Shown: positions 18,446-27,818 of the stretch, piece by piece | Layout of the letters: every line of letters starts with the position of its first letter | Numbering within the stretch: position 1 is the first letter of the stretch | DNA from: Acidisphaera sp. S103 | Lineage (GTDB): Bacteria > Pseudomonadota > Alphaproteobacteria > Acetobacterales > Acetobacteraceae | Assembly (NCBI RefSeq): GCF_009765975.1 | Contig: NZ_LMUJ01000101.1 | Location: 170,396-234,395 of the forward strand | DNA length: 64,000 bases | Direction of reading: 5' to 3' | Program-made: the position numbers and the translations under genes | The notes under the pieces: model-generated | Database searches by the model: none | The model's input: only the letters and a program-made list of their open reading frames with translations | Told to the model about the DNA's origin: nothing

Positions 18446-18928
18446 ATGACCGATGTCCAGGTAGCCACCCGCGCCGGCACCATTCGGCGCGTGGCGGAAG
18501 CCGCCCTTCTCATGACCGGCCTCGCGCTGGCTGGCTGCTCCCAACCTGGATCGGGCCCGGCCGGATCGACGCTGCGCGTCTATGCCGCCGACCTCGCGGG
18601 GGGCGCGAAAGTCTGCGATGTGCCAAATGTGAACCCCGCCCCGGGCGCCAGGTCCGACGTGGCGATGAAAACGGTCAACGATGGCGGCTGGTGCGGCATT
18701 CCCGTGCACCAGGACGGCCCCAAGCCGTTCGGCGCCGGATTGCTGGAGACACGCGCGGCCCATGGCGACGTGCTGATCCATGAGGTCGGTGACAACACCC
18801 GGATCGACTACACGCCGGACCGCGGCTTCGCCGGCCATGATACGTTCGAGGTCAAGCTGCTCCCGGGTGACGCCACCATCCGTGTCGCCGTGACCGTGGC
18901 ACCGCCGGGCGCCGCGCCAAAGAGCTGA
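18446..18928 (+). CDS. Putative lipoprotein with a cadherin-like C-terminal motif
   Basis: 160 residues from the ATG at 18446. A hydrophobic segment ending LALAGC (Cys31) is a lipobox, so the protein should be lipid-anchored in the envelope. The C-terminal part IDYTPDRGFAGHDTFEVKL resembles the Y-x-P-x-x-G-F-x-G-x-D-x-F motif of bacterial Ig/cadherin-like modules (Big_9-like). Two cysteines (KVCDVPN and GGWCGIPV) might pair. No specific function is known. It stands alone, convergent with the tRNA-Gln and ispE. Confidence 0.8.
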   Translation: MTDVQVATRAGTIRRVAEAALLMTGLALAGCSQPGSGPAGSTLRVYAADLAGGAKVCDVPNVNPAPGARSDVAMKTVNDGGWCGIPVHQDGPKPFGAGLLETRAAHGDVLIHEVGDNTRIDYTPDRGFAGHDTFEVKLLPGDATIRVAVTVAPPGAAPKS

Positions 18929-18958
18929 TCGTCCAGGCGGCCGCTGCCGTGACATGGT

Positions 18959-19033
18959 TGGCTGGGGCGGGAGGGATCGAACCTCCGTATGACGGAATCA
19001 AAATCCGTTGCCTTACCGCTTGGCGACGCCCCA
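18959..19033 (-). tRNA. tRNA-Gln (anticodon TTG), CCA encoded
   Basis: Read on the minus strand: acceptor TGGGGCG pairs with CGCCCCA; the D-arm is GCCAAGCGGTAAGGC; the anticodon stem ACGGA/TCCGT encloses loop TTTTGAT with anticodon TTG; the T-arm is GGAGG TTCGATC CCTCC. Discriminator base G, expected for Gln, is followed by genomic CCA (18961-18959). Confidence 0.96.
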
Positions 19034-19082
19034 ATGCGGCGACGTGATAGGGTGCCCAGCCGTCCGCGTAAAGCCGGAACCG

Positions 19083-19943
19083 CTATCCGGCGAAAAGCTG
19101 TCCGCCCCAGACCCACCATCCGTCACGGATGATCGTCCCGGCGGCCGTCTCCGCGGCCTCCGGCGTCGCGAACAAGCCGAAGCAGGTCGCCCCCGATCCG
19201 CTCATGCGGGTCAGCAGACAGCCGGGGGTTGCCGCCAGCGCGTCCAGTGCATCGCCGATGACCGGCGTCAGCAGCCGCGCCGGCGGTTCAAGGTCGTTGC
19301 GGGTGGCCAGCAGTGCCGCGGCGAGCGACCCGGCATCCCGCCATCCGCGATCGGAGAACCGCGCCGGATCGGAGAACCCGCCGGTGCGGGCGCGAAACAC
19401 CGCCGGTGTCGCAACCGCGACACCCGGATTGACCAGCACGATTCCCACATCCGGCAACGCCGGCGCCGGCATCAGGATTTCACCGATTCCCGACATCACA
19501 GCCGGCATACCGGCCACACAGACCGGCACATCAGCCCCCAGGCCGGCGGCCACCTGCCCAGGCATGTCCGGATCCAGTCCCCAGAACCGACACAGCAGCC
19601 GCAACGCCGCCGCCGCGTCCGCCGATCCGCCTCCGATGCCGGACGCCACCGGCAAATTCTTCTCCAGCACCAAGGCGCCGGTGGCCTGCACGCCGGCCCG
19701 AGCCGCGAGGGCGCGTGCCGCCCGCAAAACCATGTTGTCGGCCTCCGCCGCCAGTCCAGCCGCGAAGGGTCCGGTCACCGACAAGGTCAACCGGTCGGAC
19801 GGAGATACGGTCAACCGATCGCCGATCCCGGCGAACACAACCAGGCTGTCCAGCAGGTGATACCCGTCCGGGCGACGCCCGACGACATGCAGATGCAGGT
19901 TGATCTTCGCCGGGGCGTATTCAGCGTTCACGCGGTCAGCCAC
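19083..19943 (-). CDS. ispE: 4-diphosphocytidyl-2-C-methyl-D-erythritol kinase
   Basis: 286 residues of the GHMP kinase superfamily. The N-terminus YAPAKINLHLHVVGRRPDGY and the ATP loop PVASGIGGGSADAAAALR are diagnostic, with a C-terminal MSGSGATCFGLF motif. It phosphorylates CDP-methylerythritol in the MEP isoprenoid pathway. A TPR lipoprotein gene lies just upstream in the same direction (stop 19964), a pairing common in Rhodospirillales, so the two probably form one operon. Confidence 0.96.
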   Translation of the reverse strand: MADRVNAEYAPAKINLHLHVVGRRPDGYHLLDSLVVFAGIGDRLTVSPSDRLTLSVTGPFAAGLAAEADNMVLRAARALAARAGVQATGALVLEKNLPVASGIGGGSADAAAALRLLCRFWGLDPDMPGQVAAGLGADVPVCVAGMPAVMSGIGEILMPAPALPDVGIVLVNPGVAVATPAVFRARTGGFSDPARFSDRGWRDAGSLAAALLATRNDLEPPARLLTPVIGDALDALAATPGCLLTRMSGSGATCFGLFATPEAAETAAGTIIRDGWWVWGGQLFAG

Positions 19944-19963
19944 GAAAGAAACCGGCCAACCGG

Positions 19964-21646
19964 CTATTGCCCGCTGAGAACCGCGCCGGAACGCCCGGTA
20001 TTCAGCTTGGCCTCCAATTTCGCGGCGTCATCCGGATCGGGGTTCAGCGTCAGCGCCCGCCGCCATTGATACTGCGCCTCGATCTTGCGCCCCGCCGCCC
20101 AATAAGCGTCCCCGAGGTGCCCGTTGATCGTCGAATCCTCCGGCTCCAGCTCGACCGCGTGTTCCAGCGTCGTCACCGCGTCCTTGGCGTCGCCCTGGCG
20201 GAACATCACCCACCCCAGGCTGTCGGTGATCGCCCCGTCATTGGGCCGCCGCTGTGCCGCACGCTCGATCATCTGCCGAGCCTCCGACAGATGACGGCCC
20301 ATGTCGGCCCAGGAATAGCCGAGGTAATTCAATACGAACGGCTGATCCGGCGACAGTTCCAGCGCGTGATGAAAATCAGCCTCGGCCTTCGGCCAGGCGT
20401 GGGCACGTTCCTCGGCGACACCGCGGTCGTAGAACAGGATCCAGTCCGCGGCATTCTGATGCGAAACGCGCGCGATCGCCCGGTCATACGCCTGCACCGC
20501 GTCGGGGAATCTCGACTTGAGTCGCAGAAGATCGCCTCTCTGCTCATCCGGCAGCGGACTGTCGGGATAATCCTGCGCCATGCGTTCCAACTCGTGCGTC
20601 GCCTGGTCCGCGTGTCCCAGGCGATCCATCACCGCCACCCGGCGCAACCGCACCGCGGCGCTCAACGGATCGGTCGCCGGCACCTGGTTCAGCATGTTCA
20701 AAGCCATTTGCGGGTGATGCTGGTTATCCAGGATATCGGCGGCCAGCAGGCGGGCGGCGGCGAAATCCGGCCGCATATCCAGCGCCAGCCGCAACATCAC
20801 CAGCGAGAAGTCATTGGCGTCCTGCGCCTGCAGCAGCGAGGCGAAGGTGAAATAGGCCTCGGCGATGCCGTCGGTCGCGTTTGCCACCGGCCGTTCGGTG
20901 ACGGTGGCCATCAGCGCCGGCATGACGATCGACAGGTCCGGCGCGACCGTCGGCAGGGCAGCCAGGATACGCTGCGCCTCCCCCGGCTGCTTGGTGCGAG
21001 ACGCCCAACTTGCCAGGATCTGCGACATACGGAGATTCGGTGCCGACAGATTGACCTCGGTTGCCCGATACAGCCTGGCGGCGGCGTCCGCGTGGCCGCC
21101 CAGGTCGGCAATCATCGCCGCATGCAGGGCGAAAATGGTGCGGAACCGCGGGTCCTCGACGTAGGGCCGCAATGTGGACAACGCGGCATCCGTCGCCCCA
21201 TCGCCCTGCTGCGCCCAGGCAATCAGCAGCGGCTGCAGCAACTGCGTCAGCCCCTCATGCGGCATGTCGTGCAGGCGCTGCTCCGCCGCCTGCCAATGGC
21301 CCGCCTTGATATCGACATCCGCCAGGACAAGCTGGGCCACCTGACTTTGCGGCAACTGCCGCGCCAGCTTCACGGCTTCCGGCCGGCCGGCATCCAGGCT
21401 GGCGACGAAGGCCTGCAACGTCAGTTCCTGATCGCCGGGGTTTTCCGCCAGCGCCTTCAGCATATCGTCCGCCGCGGTCTGCGAATCGCCTTCCGACAGA
21501 GCGTAGCGGCCGGCGAGGTAATTGCCGATGACCCCATTCGATATCGAACCGGTCGCATTGTTGGAAGGGGGTTCTGATGCCGCGCAGGCCGATAACAGGA
21601 TAAGCGCGAGAAGGGCGGACCGCCGAGCGGCACGGGCATGTTGCAT
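19964..21646 (-). CDS. TPR-repeat lipoprotein
   Basis: 560 residues. The N-terminus ends in the lipobox LILLSAC (Cys21), so it is probably anchored in the outer membrane facing the periplasm. The rest is a tetratricopeptide solenoid; clear TPR units near the C-terminus include FVLNYLGYSWADMGRHLSEA and GAITDSLGWVMFRQGDAKDA. The family is usually found just upstream of ispE in alphaproteobacteria. Exact role unknown; TPR proteins scaffold complexes. Its start faces the hydrolase gene at 21767 across a 120-base divergent spacer. Confidence 0.9.
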   Translation of the reverse strand: MQHARAARRSALLALILLSACAASEPPSNNATGSISNGVIGNYLAGRYALSEGDSQTAADDMLKALAENPGDQELTLQAFVASLDAGRPEAVKLARQLPQSQVAQLVLADVDIKAGHWQAAEQRLHDMPHEGLTQLLQPLLIAWAQQGDGATDAALSTLRPYVEDPRFRTIFALHAAMIADLGGHADAAARLYRATEVNLSAPNLRMSQILASWASRTKQPGEAQRILAALPTVAPDLSIVMPALMATVTERPVANATDGIAEAYFTFASLLQAQDANDFSLVMLRLALDMRPDFAAARLLAADILDNQHHPQMALNMLNQVPATDPLSAAVRLRRVAVMDRLGHADQATHELERMAQDYPDSPLPDEQRGDLLRLKSRFPDAVQAYDRAIARVSHQNAADWILFYDRGVAEERAHAWPKAEADFHHALELSPDQPFVLNYLGYSWADMGRHLSEARQMIERAAQRRPNDGAITDSLGWVMFRQGDAKDAVTTLEHAVELEPEDSTINGHLGDAYWAAGRKIEAQYQWRRALTLNPDPDDAAKLEAKLNTGRSGAVLSGQ

Positions 21647-21766
21647 CCGCCTACTCTAACAGCCACGCAATACTGTGTCATTCGGCTTGCGGCGCTCTCA
21701 GATGAATTATAGCAGAGGTCGCAGGGGTCGAGTCTGCCGCGGCCCCGATCGAGAAGGGGTCCTGTC

Positions 21767-22633
21767 ATGACCGCCGCTTTTCCACCCGAAGACGTCGCCG
21801 CCAAGACCCGAGCGCTGTACGACCTGGGCAAAACAGCGATGTTCGCCTGCGCGTTCGACCCGCGTTTCCACTACTGCCTGTACGTGCCGCCCGCGGCCGG
21901 TGAAGGCGCCAAGCTGGACCTGCTGGTGGCCGTGCATGGCAGCAGCCGCACCTCGTTCCTGGAATTCCGTGACGGTTTCGCCGCGTTCGGACGCTGGAAC
22001 AACATCGCCATCCTGTGCCCTGTCTTCCCCATCGGGGTGCTCGGTAACGGCGCCCGCCATGGCTACAAATACATGGCCGAGGGCGACATCCGCTACGACC
22101 ACGTGCTGCTCGCCATGGTCGAGGAAGTGGCTCGGAAATACCGCCAGGATTGGCACCAGTTCGCGATGTTCGGCTTCTCCGGCGGCGGCCACTTCGCCCA
22201 CCGTTTCGCCATCCTGCACCCCGACCGTCTCTGGGCCGCGTCGATCGGATCGCCCGGGTCGGTGACCCTGCTGGACCCCGGCCGCGACTGGTGGGTGGGC
22301 ATCCGCGACCTGGCGGACAGGTTCGGCATCACCTTCGACGCCGCCGCCCTGTCCCGTGTTCCGGTACAGATGATCGTCGGTGAGGCCGACCTGGAAACCT
22401 GGGAAATCACCCACCGCGAAGGCAGCCCCCATTGGATGCCAGGCGCCAATGATGCTGGTCTCACCCGTCCCGACCGCCTGCGCGCCCTGCGGGACTCTTT
22501 CGAGACAGCCGGTGTCAGCGTGCACTTCGAACTGGTGCCGGGCCTGGCACACGACCGCCTGAAGGTCCTCGACCGGGTGCAGGATTTCCTCGCCGGCGCG
22601 CTGGATGGCAGGCGGACAGTCGGGGGCGCCTGA
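21767..22633 (+). CDS. Alpha/beta hydrolase (esterase/depolymerase-like)
   Basis: 288 residues without a signal peptide. LLVAVHGSSRTS provides the oxyanion-hole strand, FGFSGGGHFA (Ser138) is the nucleophile elbow, the loop QMIVGEADLETW likely carries the catalytic acid, and the His is in VPGLAHDRL. Overall shape resembles LpqC/poly-hydroxyalkanoate-depolymerase-like hydrolases, but the substrate cannot be assigned. Repeats begin directly after its stop. Confidence 0.85.
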   Translation: MTAAFPPEDVAAKTRALYDLGKTAMFACAFDPRFHYCLYVPPAAGEGAKLDLLVAVHGSSRTSFLEFRDGFAAFGRWNNIAILCPVFPIGVLGNGARHGYKYMAEGDIRYDHVLLAMVEEVARKYRQDWHQFAMFGFSGGGHFAHRFAILHPDRLWAASIGSPGSVTLLDPGRDWWVGIRDLADRFGITFDAAALSRVPVQMIVGEADLETWEITHREGSPHWMPGANDAGLTRPDRLRALRDSFETAGVSVHFELVPGLAHDRLKVLDRVQDFLAGALDGRRTVGGA

Positions 22634-22667
22634 CGATACGTCCTCGCGAGGGCAATGCCGCCGGCGC

Positions 22668-22791
22668 CTACACCGGCTCACGTTGGCACCGACACATCAA
22701 CCGCGTCATGGACCGGCGAAGTCCGGCACCTACACCGGCTCGCGTTGGCACCGACACATCAACCGCGTCATGGACCGGCGAAGTCCGGTCC
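22668..22791. repeat. Tandem duplication, two 62-base units
   Basis: Units 22668-22729 and 22730-22791 are nearly identical, both starting CTACACCGGCTC and ending CGAAGTCCGG plus two or three bases, and differ at only a few positions. The second unit runs into the left arm of the long palindrome at 22767, so the duplication carried half a palindrome. Confidence 0.85.
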
Positions 22792-22845
22792 ATCTGCTCC
22801 AGCACCTTACCGTGGCAGATGGACCGGACTTCGCCGGTCCATGAC
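22767..22845. repeat. Perfect 31-bp-arm palindrome, copy B of the dispersed repeat
   Basis: Left arm 22767-22797 starts GTCATGGACCGGCGAAGTCC; right arm 22815-22845 is its exact reverse complement; the 17-base centre is TCCAGCACCTTACCGTG. Related imperfect copies lie at 5346-5426 and 27886-27964. As RNA it would form a very stable hairpin. It lies between the hydrolase end and the convergent ETF-QO end. Confidence 0.9.
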
Positions 22846-22916
22846 GAATTAAACCAACCGGTCCATGGCGAATTAAACCAACCGGTCCATGACGAATTAA
22901 CCCAACCGGTCCGTGA
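22845..22916. repeat. Three tandem 24-base repeats
   Basis: Units start at 22845, 22869 and 22893 and read CGAATTAAACCAACCGGTCC plus ATGG, ATGA or GTGA; the third has one further substitution. Each contains the GGTCCATGA end of the adjacent palindrome, as if the array grew from its outer edge. The period of 24 leaves frames open on both strands, but no real gene is suspected. Confidence 0.85.
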
Positions 22917-22941
22917 CGACCCAAACAACCGACACGGACGG

Positions 22942-24579
22942 CTACATCCCGCCCGGGTAGCTGGGTCCGCCACCGCCCTCCGGCGGCACCCAGTTGATGT
23001 TCTGCGACGGGTCCTTGATGTCGCAGGTTTTGCAGTGCACGCAATTCTGAGCGTTGATCTGCAGCGTCGGATTACCCTCGTCCACCCCGACGAACTCATA
23101 CACACCGGCCGGGCAATAGCGCGCCTCCGGACCGCGGAAATGGTCCCAGTTCAGGGTGACCGCCTTTGCCGGGTCGGTCAGCCGCAGATGCACCGGCTGG
23201 TTTTCCTCATGGTTCGTGTTGCTGATGAACACCGAGGACAGCTTGTCGAACGTCAGTACCCCATCCGGCTTCGGATAGACAATCCGCGGCGCCTTATCGG
23301 CCTCCACCAGCGTTTCGTTGTCCGCATGCGTGTGGTGCATCGTCCACGGCGCCTTGCCGCGCAGCAGATAGGTGTCCAGCCCGCTGTACAGCAGCCCACC
23401 CCACATGCCCCATTTCGCGAAGGCCGGCCGCAGGTTGCGGGATTTGGACAGCTCATCCCACACCCAGCTTGACCGTAGCCGATCAAAATACCCCAGCACC
23501 TCAGCCGGATGATCGCCCGCAAGCGCCTCCGCCACCGCCTCGGCTGCCAGCATGCCGGACTTCATCGCGGTGTGGGTGCCCTTGATCTTCGGCACGTTCA
23601 AGAAGCCGGCTGCGTCGCCGATCAGCAGGCCGCCCGGGAAGCTTAGTCGCGGGATCGATTGCAGCCCGCCCTCGTTCAGTGCTCGTGCGCCATAGGAGAT
23701 GCGCCGGCCGCCTTCGAAATGCCCACGAACGTCGGGATGGGTCTTGAACCGCTGCATCTCATCGAACGGCGACAGCCAGGGATTGCTGTAATCCAGGCCG
23801 ATGACGAAGCCGTAGGAGACCAGGTTCTCGCCGAAATGATACAGAAAGGACCCGCCGTATGTGCCGCGATCCAGCGGCCAACCCAGGCTGTGCTCAATCA
23901 GGCCGGGCTTGTGGTTGGCGGCTGGAATTTCCCACAGTTCCTTGATACCGATTGCGTAGGTCTGCGGATCGCAGCCGTCGCGCAGGTTGAAGCGATGCAT
24001 CAACTGCTTGGACAGCGACCCGCGGCAACCCTCGGCGAACAGCGTATAACGAGCGCGCAGTTCCATGCCGCGCTGGAAATTGCCGGTGGGTTCGCCGTCC
24101 TTGCCGATCCCCATGTCGCCGGTGGCGATGCCGACGATGCGGCCGTCTTCCTCCAGCAGTTCCGAGGCGGCGAAACCGGGATAGATCTCGACGCCCAGTT
24201 CCTCCGCCTGCTGACCCAGCCAGCGCACAACATTGCCCAGTGAGACGATGTAGTTGCCGTGATTGTGCATCTGCGGCGGTGTCGGCAGCTTGAACGACTT
24301 GGTTTCGGTCAGGAACAGGAAGCGGTCCTCACGCGCCGGCGTATCCAGCGGTGCGCCCTTCTCTTTCCAGTCGGGGATCAGTTCGTTCAGCGAGCGCGGC
24401 TCGATCACCGCGCCGGACAGGATGTGGCCGCCGATCTCGCCGGCTTTTTCCACCAGGCAGACCGCCATCTCGGGGTTGATCTGCTTCAGCCGGATCGCCG
24501 CCGACAGGCCGGCCGGGCCGCCACCCACGATCACGACGTCGAACTCCATCGCCTCGCGTTCGGGTAGGTCCTCGGCCAT
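22942..24579 (-). CDS. Electron transfer flavoprotein-ubiquinone oxidoreductase
   Basis: 545 residues. The FAD-binding N-terminus [17 protein letters not shown], the quinone/FAD region with [12 protein letters not shown], and the C-terminal 4Fe-4S cluster site (YCPAGVYEF, then NCVHCKTCD) define ETF-QO. It passes electrons from ETF, reduced by acyl-CoA and amine dehydrogenases, to membrane ubiquinone. The ATG at 24579 has AAGGAG. Divergent from the chelatase gene; no ETF genes in the window. Confidence 0.97.
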   Translation of the reverse strand: MAEDLPEREAMEFDVVIVGGGPAGLSAAIRLKQINPEMAVCLVEKAGEIGGHILSGAVIEPRSLNELIPDWKEKGAPLDTPAREDRFLFLTETKSFKLPTPPQMHNHGNYIVSLGNVVRWLGQQAEELGVEIYPGFAASELLEEDGRIVGIATGDMGIGKDGEPTGNFQRGMELRARYTLFAEGCRGSLSKQLMHRFNLRDGCDPQTYAIGIKELWEIPAANHKPGLIEHSLGWPLDRGTYGGSFLYHFGENLVSYGFVIGLDYSNPWLSPFDEMQRFKTHPDVRGHFEGGRRISYGARALNEGGLQSIPRLSFPGGLLIGDAAGFLNVPKIKGTHTAMKSGMLAAEAVAEALAGDHPAEVLGYFDRLRSSWVWDELSKSRNLRPAFAKWGMWGGLLYSGLDTYLLRGKAPWTMHHTHADNETLVEADKAPRIVYPKPDGVLTFDKLSSVFISNTNHEENQPVHLRLTDPAKAVTLNWDHFRGPEARYCPAGVYEFVGVDEGNPTLQINAQNCVHCKTCDIKDPSQNINWVPPEGGGGPSYPGGM

Positions 24580-24696
24580 ATTCCACTCCTTGCTGTCTGA
24601 CGTGCCTTCGCTTCAGACTTATGTGCGTCAGAATAACGCATGGGGCAAACCGGTAACGCCCCCCAACATTCAACCACGCGCCAGGGAGTGCCGCAT

Positions 24697-25440
24697 TTGT
24701 CCGTGAACGAGGCTTTGTTGCTGATCGGCCACGGATCGGCGCGCTATCCCGATGCAGGCGCGGCGATGGTGCGGCATGCCGAGACGCTGCGTGCGGCGAA
24801 TCGGTTCGCCCAGGTGGAGATCGCGCTGCTGAACGGCGCACCGTCCGTCAGCGAGGTGCTGGGTCGGATCGGCGCCCCCACCATCCGCGTGGTGCCCTTC
24901 TTCATGGAGGACGGCTATTTCAGCCGCGTCGCCGTGCCCCAGGCGATCCATACGGCCGTGCCCTATGAGCGTATCGTGCGTTGTCCGCCGGTTGGCGTTC
25001 ATGACGGCTTGGCCGGGATGATCGAGCACCAGGCCATGGCCGCCTGCGCCGCCGGGACCACGCCACCCCGTGATGCCGCGGTTTTGATCGTCGGGCATGG
25101 GTCCTCCAGCGCCCCCGGGCAGGCCCTCGCACTGCATCGCCACGCCGCCCGCGTGGCGGCGACGGAACTGTTCGTGCGGGTCGAAGCCGCCTGCCTGGAG
25201 GAGCCGCCCTTGGTTGCCGACGCGTTGGCGGGGCTGCGCGCCCATCCGGTGATGGTCATCGGCTTCTTCGCCAACCATGGCGGCCACGTCCGCGACGACC
25301 TGCCGGCCCTGATCGCCGCGGAACAGACGGCGCGTGGCGGCGACGGGCCAACGGTGCGGTTCCATGGGTGTGTTGCCGACGATCCGCTGATGGTTCAGAT
25401 CATTCTCGATCAGGCAGGAAGCGATCCAGAAGGAGAATAA
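24697..25440 (+). CDS. Sirohydrochlorin cobalto/ferrochelatase-like protein (CbiX)
   Basis: 247 residues from a TTG at 24697, chosen because AGGGAG lies eight bases upstream; an ATG at 24640 would add 19 unlike residues. Two half-domains repeat the CbiX signature: LLLIGHGSARYPDA near the start and VLIVGHGSSSAPG in the second half, with metal-binding His residues in each. This long two-domain form inserts Co or Fe into sirohydrochlorin for cobalamin or siroheme. No other cobalamin gene is adjacent. Two bases separate it from the lactonase start. Confidence 0.87.
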   Translation: MSVNEALLLIGHGSARYPDAGAAMVRHAETLRAANRFAQVEIALLNGAPSVSEVLGRIGAPTIRVVPFFMEDGYFSRVAVPQAIHTAVPYERIVRCPPVGVHDGLAGMIEHQAMAACAAGTTPPRDAAVLIVGHGSSSAPGQALALHRHAARVAATELFVRVEAACLEEPPLVADALAGLRAHPVMVIGFFANHGGHVRDDLPALIAAEQTARGGDGPTVRFHGCVADDPLMVQIILDQAGSDPEGE

Positions 25441-25441
25441 T

Positions 25442-26491
25442 ATGTTCGCCTATGTCGGCGGCTACACGACACCCGATCGGAACGGGCGCGGCAACGGGAT
25501 CAACGTCTACCGCATCGATGAGGTCAACGGCGCCTGGAGCCACATCCAGCACGTCGGCGGGCTGGAGAACCCCGCGCTGTTCACCCTGACGCGCGACCAC
25601 AGCCGCCTCTACAGCGTGCATGGCGGGCGGAACCTGATGAGCGCGTTCGCCGTCGATCGGCGGACCGGAATGCTGACGCTGCTCAACCAGGTCGATTGCC
25701 AGGGCAACAACCCGGTCGATTCGGCCTTGGATCCCAGCGAACGCTTCCTGGTGATCGCCAATTACGGCAGCGGCGCCGTCGCGGTGATGCCGATCGGCGA
25801 GGATGGGCGGCTGCAACCGGTCAGCCAGTTGGTCCCGTTGCAGGGCACGCCCGGCCCCAATCCGAAGGAACAGGCTTCGTCCCACCCGCACGCCGTCATC
25901 TTCGATCCGACCGGCCAATACGTGATCGTCCCGGACAAGGGGTTCGACCGCACCTTCTTCTTCCGCTTCCAGGATGGACGCCTGACCCCGACCGAACAGG
26001 GTTTCGCCGATTCGGCTCCCGGGGCGGCCCCGCGGCACACCATTTTCCATCCCACCCTGCCGGTGCTTTACGTGAACAATGAGCTCGACTCGACGGTCAC
26101 CAGGTTCGACTGGGCGGCGGGACGCGCCACCGAACGTCAGGTGATCTCGACCGTGCCGGGCGGATTTGCGGGCCACAACACGACGGCGGAAATCGCATTC
26201 GGGCGCGACGGACGGCATCTGTACGTCTCGAATCGCGGCCAGGACAGCATCGCCCGCTTCACCGTGGGTCCGGACGGCTCGCTGACCTACGCCGATCACA
26301 CGCTGACCGGTGGCGTTCGGCCGCGGTTTTTCACGCTTGGCCCGAAAGGCGGACGCCTCTACGCCGCCAACCAGGACAGCGACGAGATCACCGTCTTCGC
26401 GATCGACTCCGGGACCGGCGCGCTGACCCCCACCGGCGTGCGAATCAAGGTCGGCAGCCCCTCCGCGATCAGCATCGTGACACCCTCTTGA
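25442..26491 (+). CDS. Lactonase family beta-propeller protein (6-phosphogluconolactonase-like)
   Basis: 349 residues, no signal peptide. Starts MFAYVGGYTTPD, with seven-bladed propeller repeats such as LYVSNRGQDSIARF and LYAANQDSDEITVFAID that define the YbhE/Pgl lactonase family (PF10282). Likely hydrolyses 6-phosphogluconolactone or a related lactone, but some members act on other substrates. AAGGAG precedes the ATG. It starts one base after the chelatase stop, so the two are co-transcribed although functionally unrelated on paper. Confidence 0.92.
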   Translation: MFAYVGGYTTPDRNGRGNGINVYRIDEVNGAWSHIQHVGGLENPALFTLTRDHSRLYSVHGGRNLMSAFAVDRRTGMLTLLNQVDCQGNNPVDSALDPSERFLVIANYGSGAVAVMPIGEDGRLQPVSQLVPLQGTPGPNPKEQASSHPHAVIFDPTGQYVIVPDKGFDRTFFFRFQDGRLTPTEQGFADSAPGAAPRHTIFHPTLPVLYVNNELDSTVTRFDWAAGRATERQVISTVPGGFAGHNTTAEIAFGRDGRHLYVSNRGQDSIARFTVGPDGSLTYADHTLTGGVRPRFFTLGPKGGRLYAANQDSDEITVFAIDSGTGALTPTGVRIKVGSPSAISIVTPS

Positions 26492-26537
26492 AAGTGAGGC
26501 GCCATCGCGTCGATACTATTATCAATCGAAAAGTTTA

Positions 26538-27410
26538 ATGGGGACGACTCGCATGGCCAAAGCCAGCACCGGACGAGCAACGCCCGCCAAGGCGAAGGCG
26601 GCGCCACCCGTTGTCGTCCGTAAGAAGACGAAGGCCGCTTCCGTCGAGCCGAAGAAGAAAGCCGCTGGCAAGCAGGCCGCCGCGCCGAAGATGACACCCG
26701 CACCCCGGAAGGGTGCCGCGGCTAAGGCTCCGGCCCCGAAGAAAGCCGCCCCGACGAAAAAGGCGGCCGCGCCGAAGAAGGCAGCCCCCGTGAAAAAGGT
26801 CGCGGCAAAGGCGAAGGCCCCGGCACCGAAGAAGGCCGCCGCTCCGAAGGCCGCAGCCCCCAAGCAAGCTGTCCGCAAGGCCGTTGTCAGAACCGTCGCG
26901 GTGAAAAAGGCCGCCGCCCGCCGGTCCGTCACCCGCATCGCCGTTCCAACCCCGGCCGCTCGGCGGGCCCGCACCGTCGCCGCGCCACGCAAGGCGCCCG
27001 GCGCCACGGCGGCCAAGCCCAAGACCAACCCGCCGCAAAGCTTCACCGTCAGCCACCTGAACCACGACGATTTCAAGGCCGACGGCCTGCGCACCTACGC
27101 CCAGTACCGGGACCTGGGGATCGCCGCGGCCACCGGCGGGCTGTGCCAAGCGCATGTCATCCGCTTCACCCCGCCCTGCACCGACGAAGTCCGCAAGCGC
27201 CATGTGCACACCGTCGACCTGCAACTGGTCTACGTGCTGCAAGGCTGGATGAAAAATGAGTTCGAAGGCCACGGTGAGCAGATGATGTCGGCCGGAACCT
27301 GCTGGCTGCAGCCATCCGGGATCAGGCACACTGTGCTGGACTACTCGGCCGATTGCGAGGTGCTGGAAATCATCGTCCCGGCCGATTTCAAGACCGAAGA
27401 AACCACCTGA
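26538..27410 (+). CDS. Cupin-domain protein with a histone-H1-like Lys/Ala/Pro tail
   Basis: 290 residues. Residues about 1-165 are low-complexity, repeating units like APKKAA, PVKKVAAKAKAP and KKAAARR, as in histone H1, HctB or AlgP tails, and should bind DNA or RNA. Residues about 185-290 form a single cupin: the metal-site pair HVH (KRHVHTVDLQLVYVLQG) and the second motif PSGIRHTVLDYS are visible. ATG at 26553 (MAKAST) is an alternative start with GGGG upstream. The tail repeats are not needed for a cupin fold, so this is a domain fusion. Confidence 0.85.
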   Translation: MGTTRMAKASTGRATPAKAKAAPPVVVRKKTKAASVEPKKKAAGKQAAAPKMTPAPRKGAAAKAPAPKKAAPTKKAAAPKKAAPVKKVAAKAKAPAPKKAAAPKAAAPKQAVRKAVVRTVAVKKAAARRSVTRIAVPTPAARRARTVAAPRKAPGATAAKPKTNPPQSFTVSHLNHDDFKADGLRTYAQYRDLGIAAATGGLCQAHVIRFTPPCTDEVRKRHVHTVDLQLVYVLQGWMKNEFEGHGEQMMSAGTCWLQPSGIRHTVLDYSADCEVLEIIVPADFKTEETT

Positions 27411-27449
27411 GCCATTGCGGGCGGACCGCGCCCGTCGCAATCATCCGCC

Positions 27450-27806
27450 ATGGTGTCGCATGAGCGTCTCGACTGCCTGAAATGTCCGGCCCTCTGCTGC
27501 CGGATGGCGGGCTATGTGCGCGTCAGCCGCGACGACATGCGGCGGCTGGCGAAGCATCTGAACATCAGCGTCGCCGACTTCGAGAAGCGGCACGTCGTCG
27601 AGGTCACCAAAAAAGGCGAGAAACGAATCAAGGAAGGCTACAAGACCTGCCAGTTCCTGGACGAGAACCACATGTGCGGCGTCTACGAAGCCCGCCCGCA
27701 CGACTGCCGCGGCTATGTCTGCTGGAACCAACCGGACGAAACCGTCTACGGCTACGCGGTATTCCTACAAACCGGCATCGCGAAACTGCGCGAGCAGGAG
27801 AAGTAA
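27450..27806 (+). CDS. YkgJ-family cysteine-cluster protein
   Basis: 118 residues. The N-terminal CLKCPALCCR and later CQFLDENHMCGVYEARPHDC, then GYVCW, form the C-x2-C-x3-CC...C...C pattern of the UPF0153/YkgJ family, thought to bind zinc or an Fe-S cluster. Function unknown. It follows the cupin gene by 39 bases in the same direction and is likely in the same operon. Repeat copy C follows. Confidence 0.9.
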   Translation: MVSHERLDCLKCPALCCRMAGYVRVSRDDMRRLAKHLNISVADFEKRHVVEVTKKGEKRIKEGYKTCQFLDENHMCGVYEARPHDCRGYVCWNQPDETVYGYAVFLQTGIAKLREQEK

Positions 27807-27818
27807 CACCAGCCATTG

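Noticed and set aside
22668-22916. CRISPR-like array
   Set aside because: Units are directly adjacent without variable spacers, and only two or three copies; they are tandem repeats linked to a palindrome.
22845-22937. Repeated W-T-G-W-F-N-S peptide encoded by the 24-base repeats
   Set aside because: An artefact of a repeat length divisible by three; no ribosome site and inside a palindromic repeat block.
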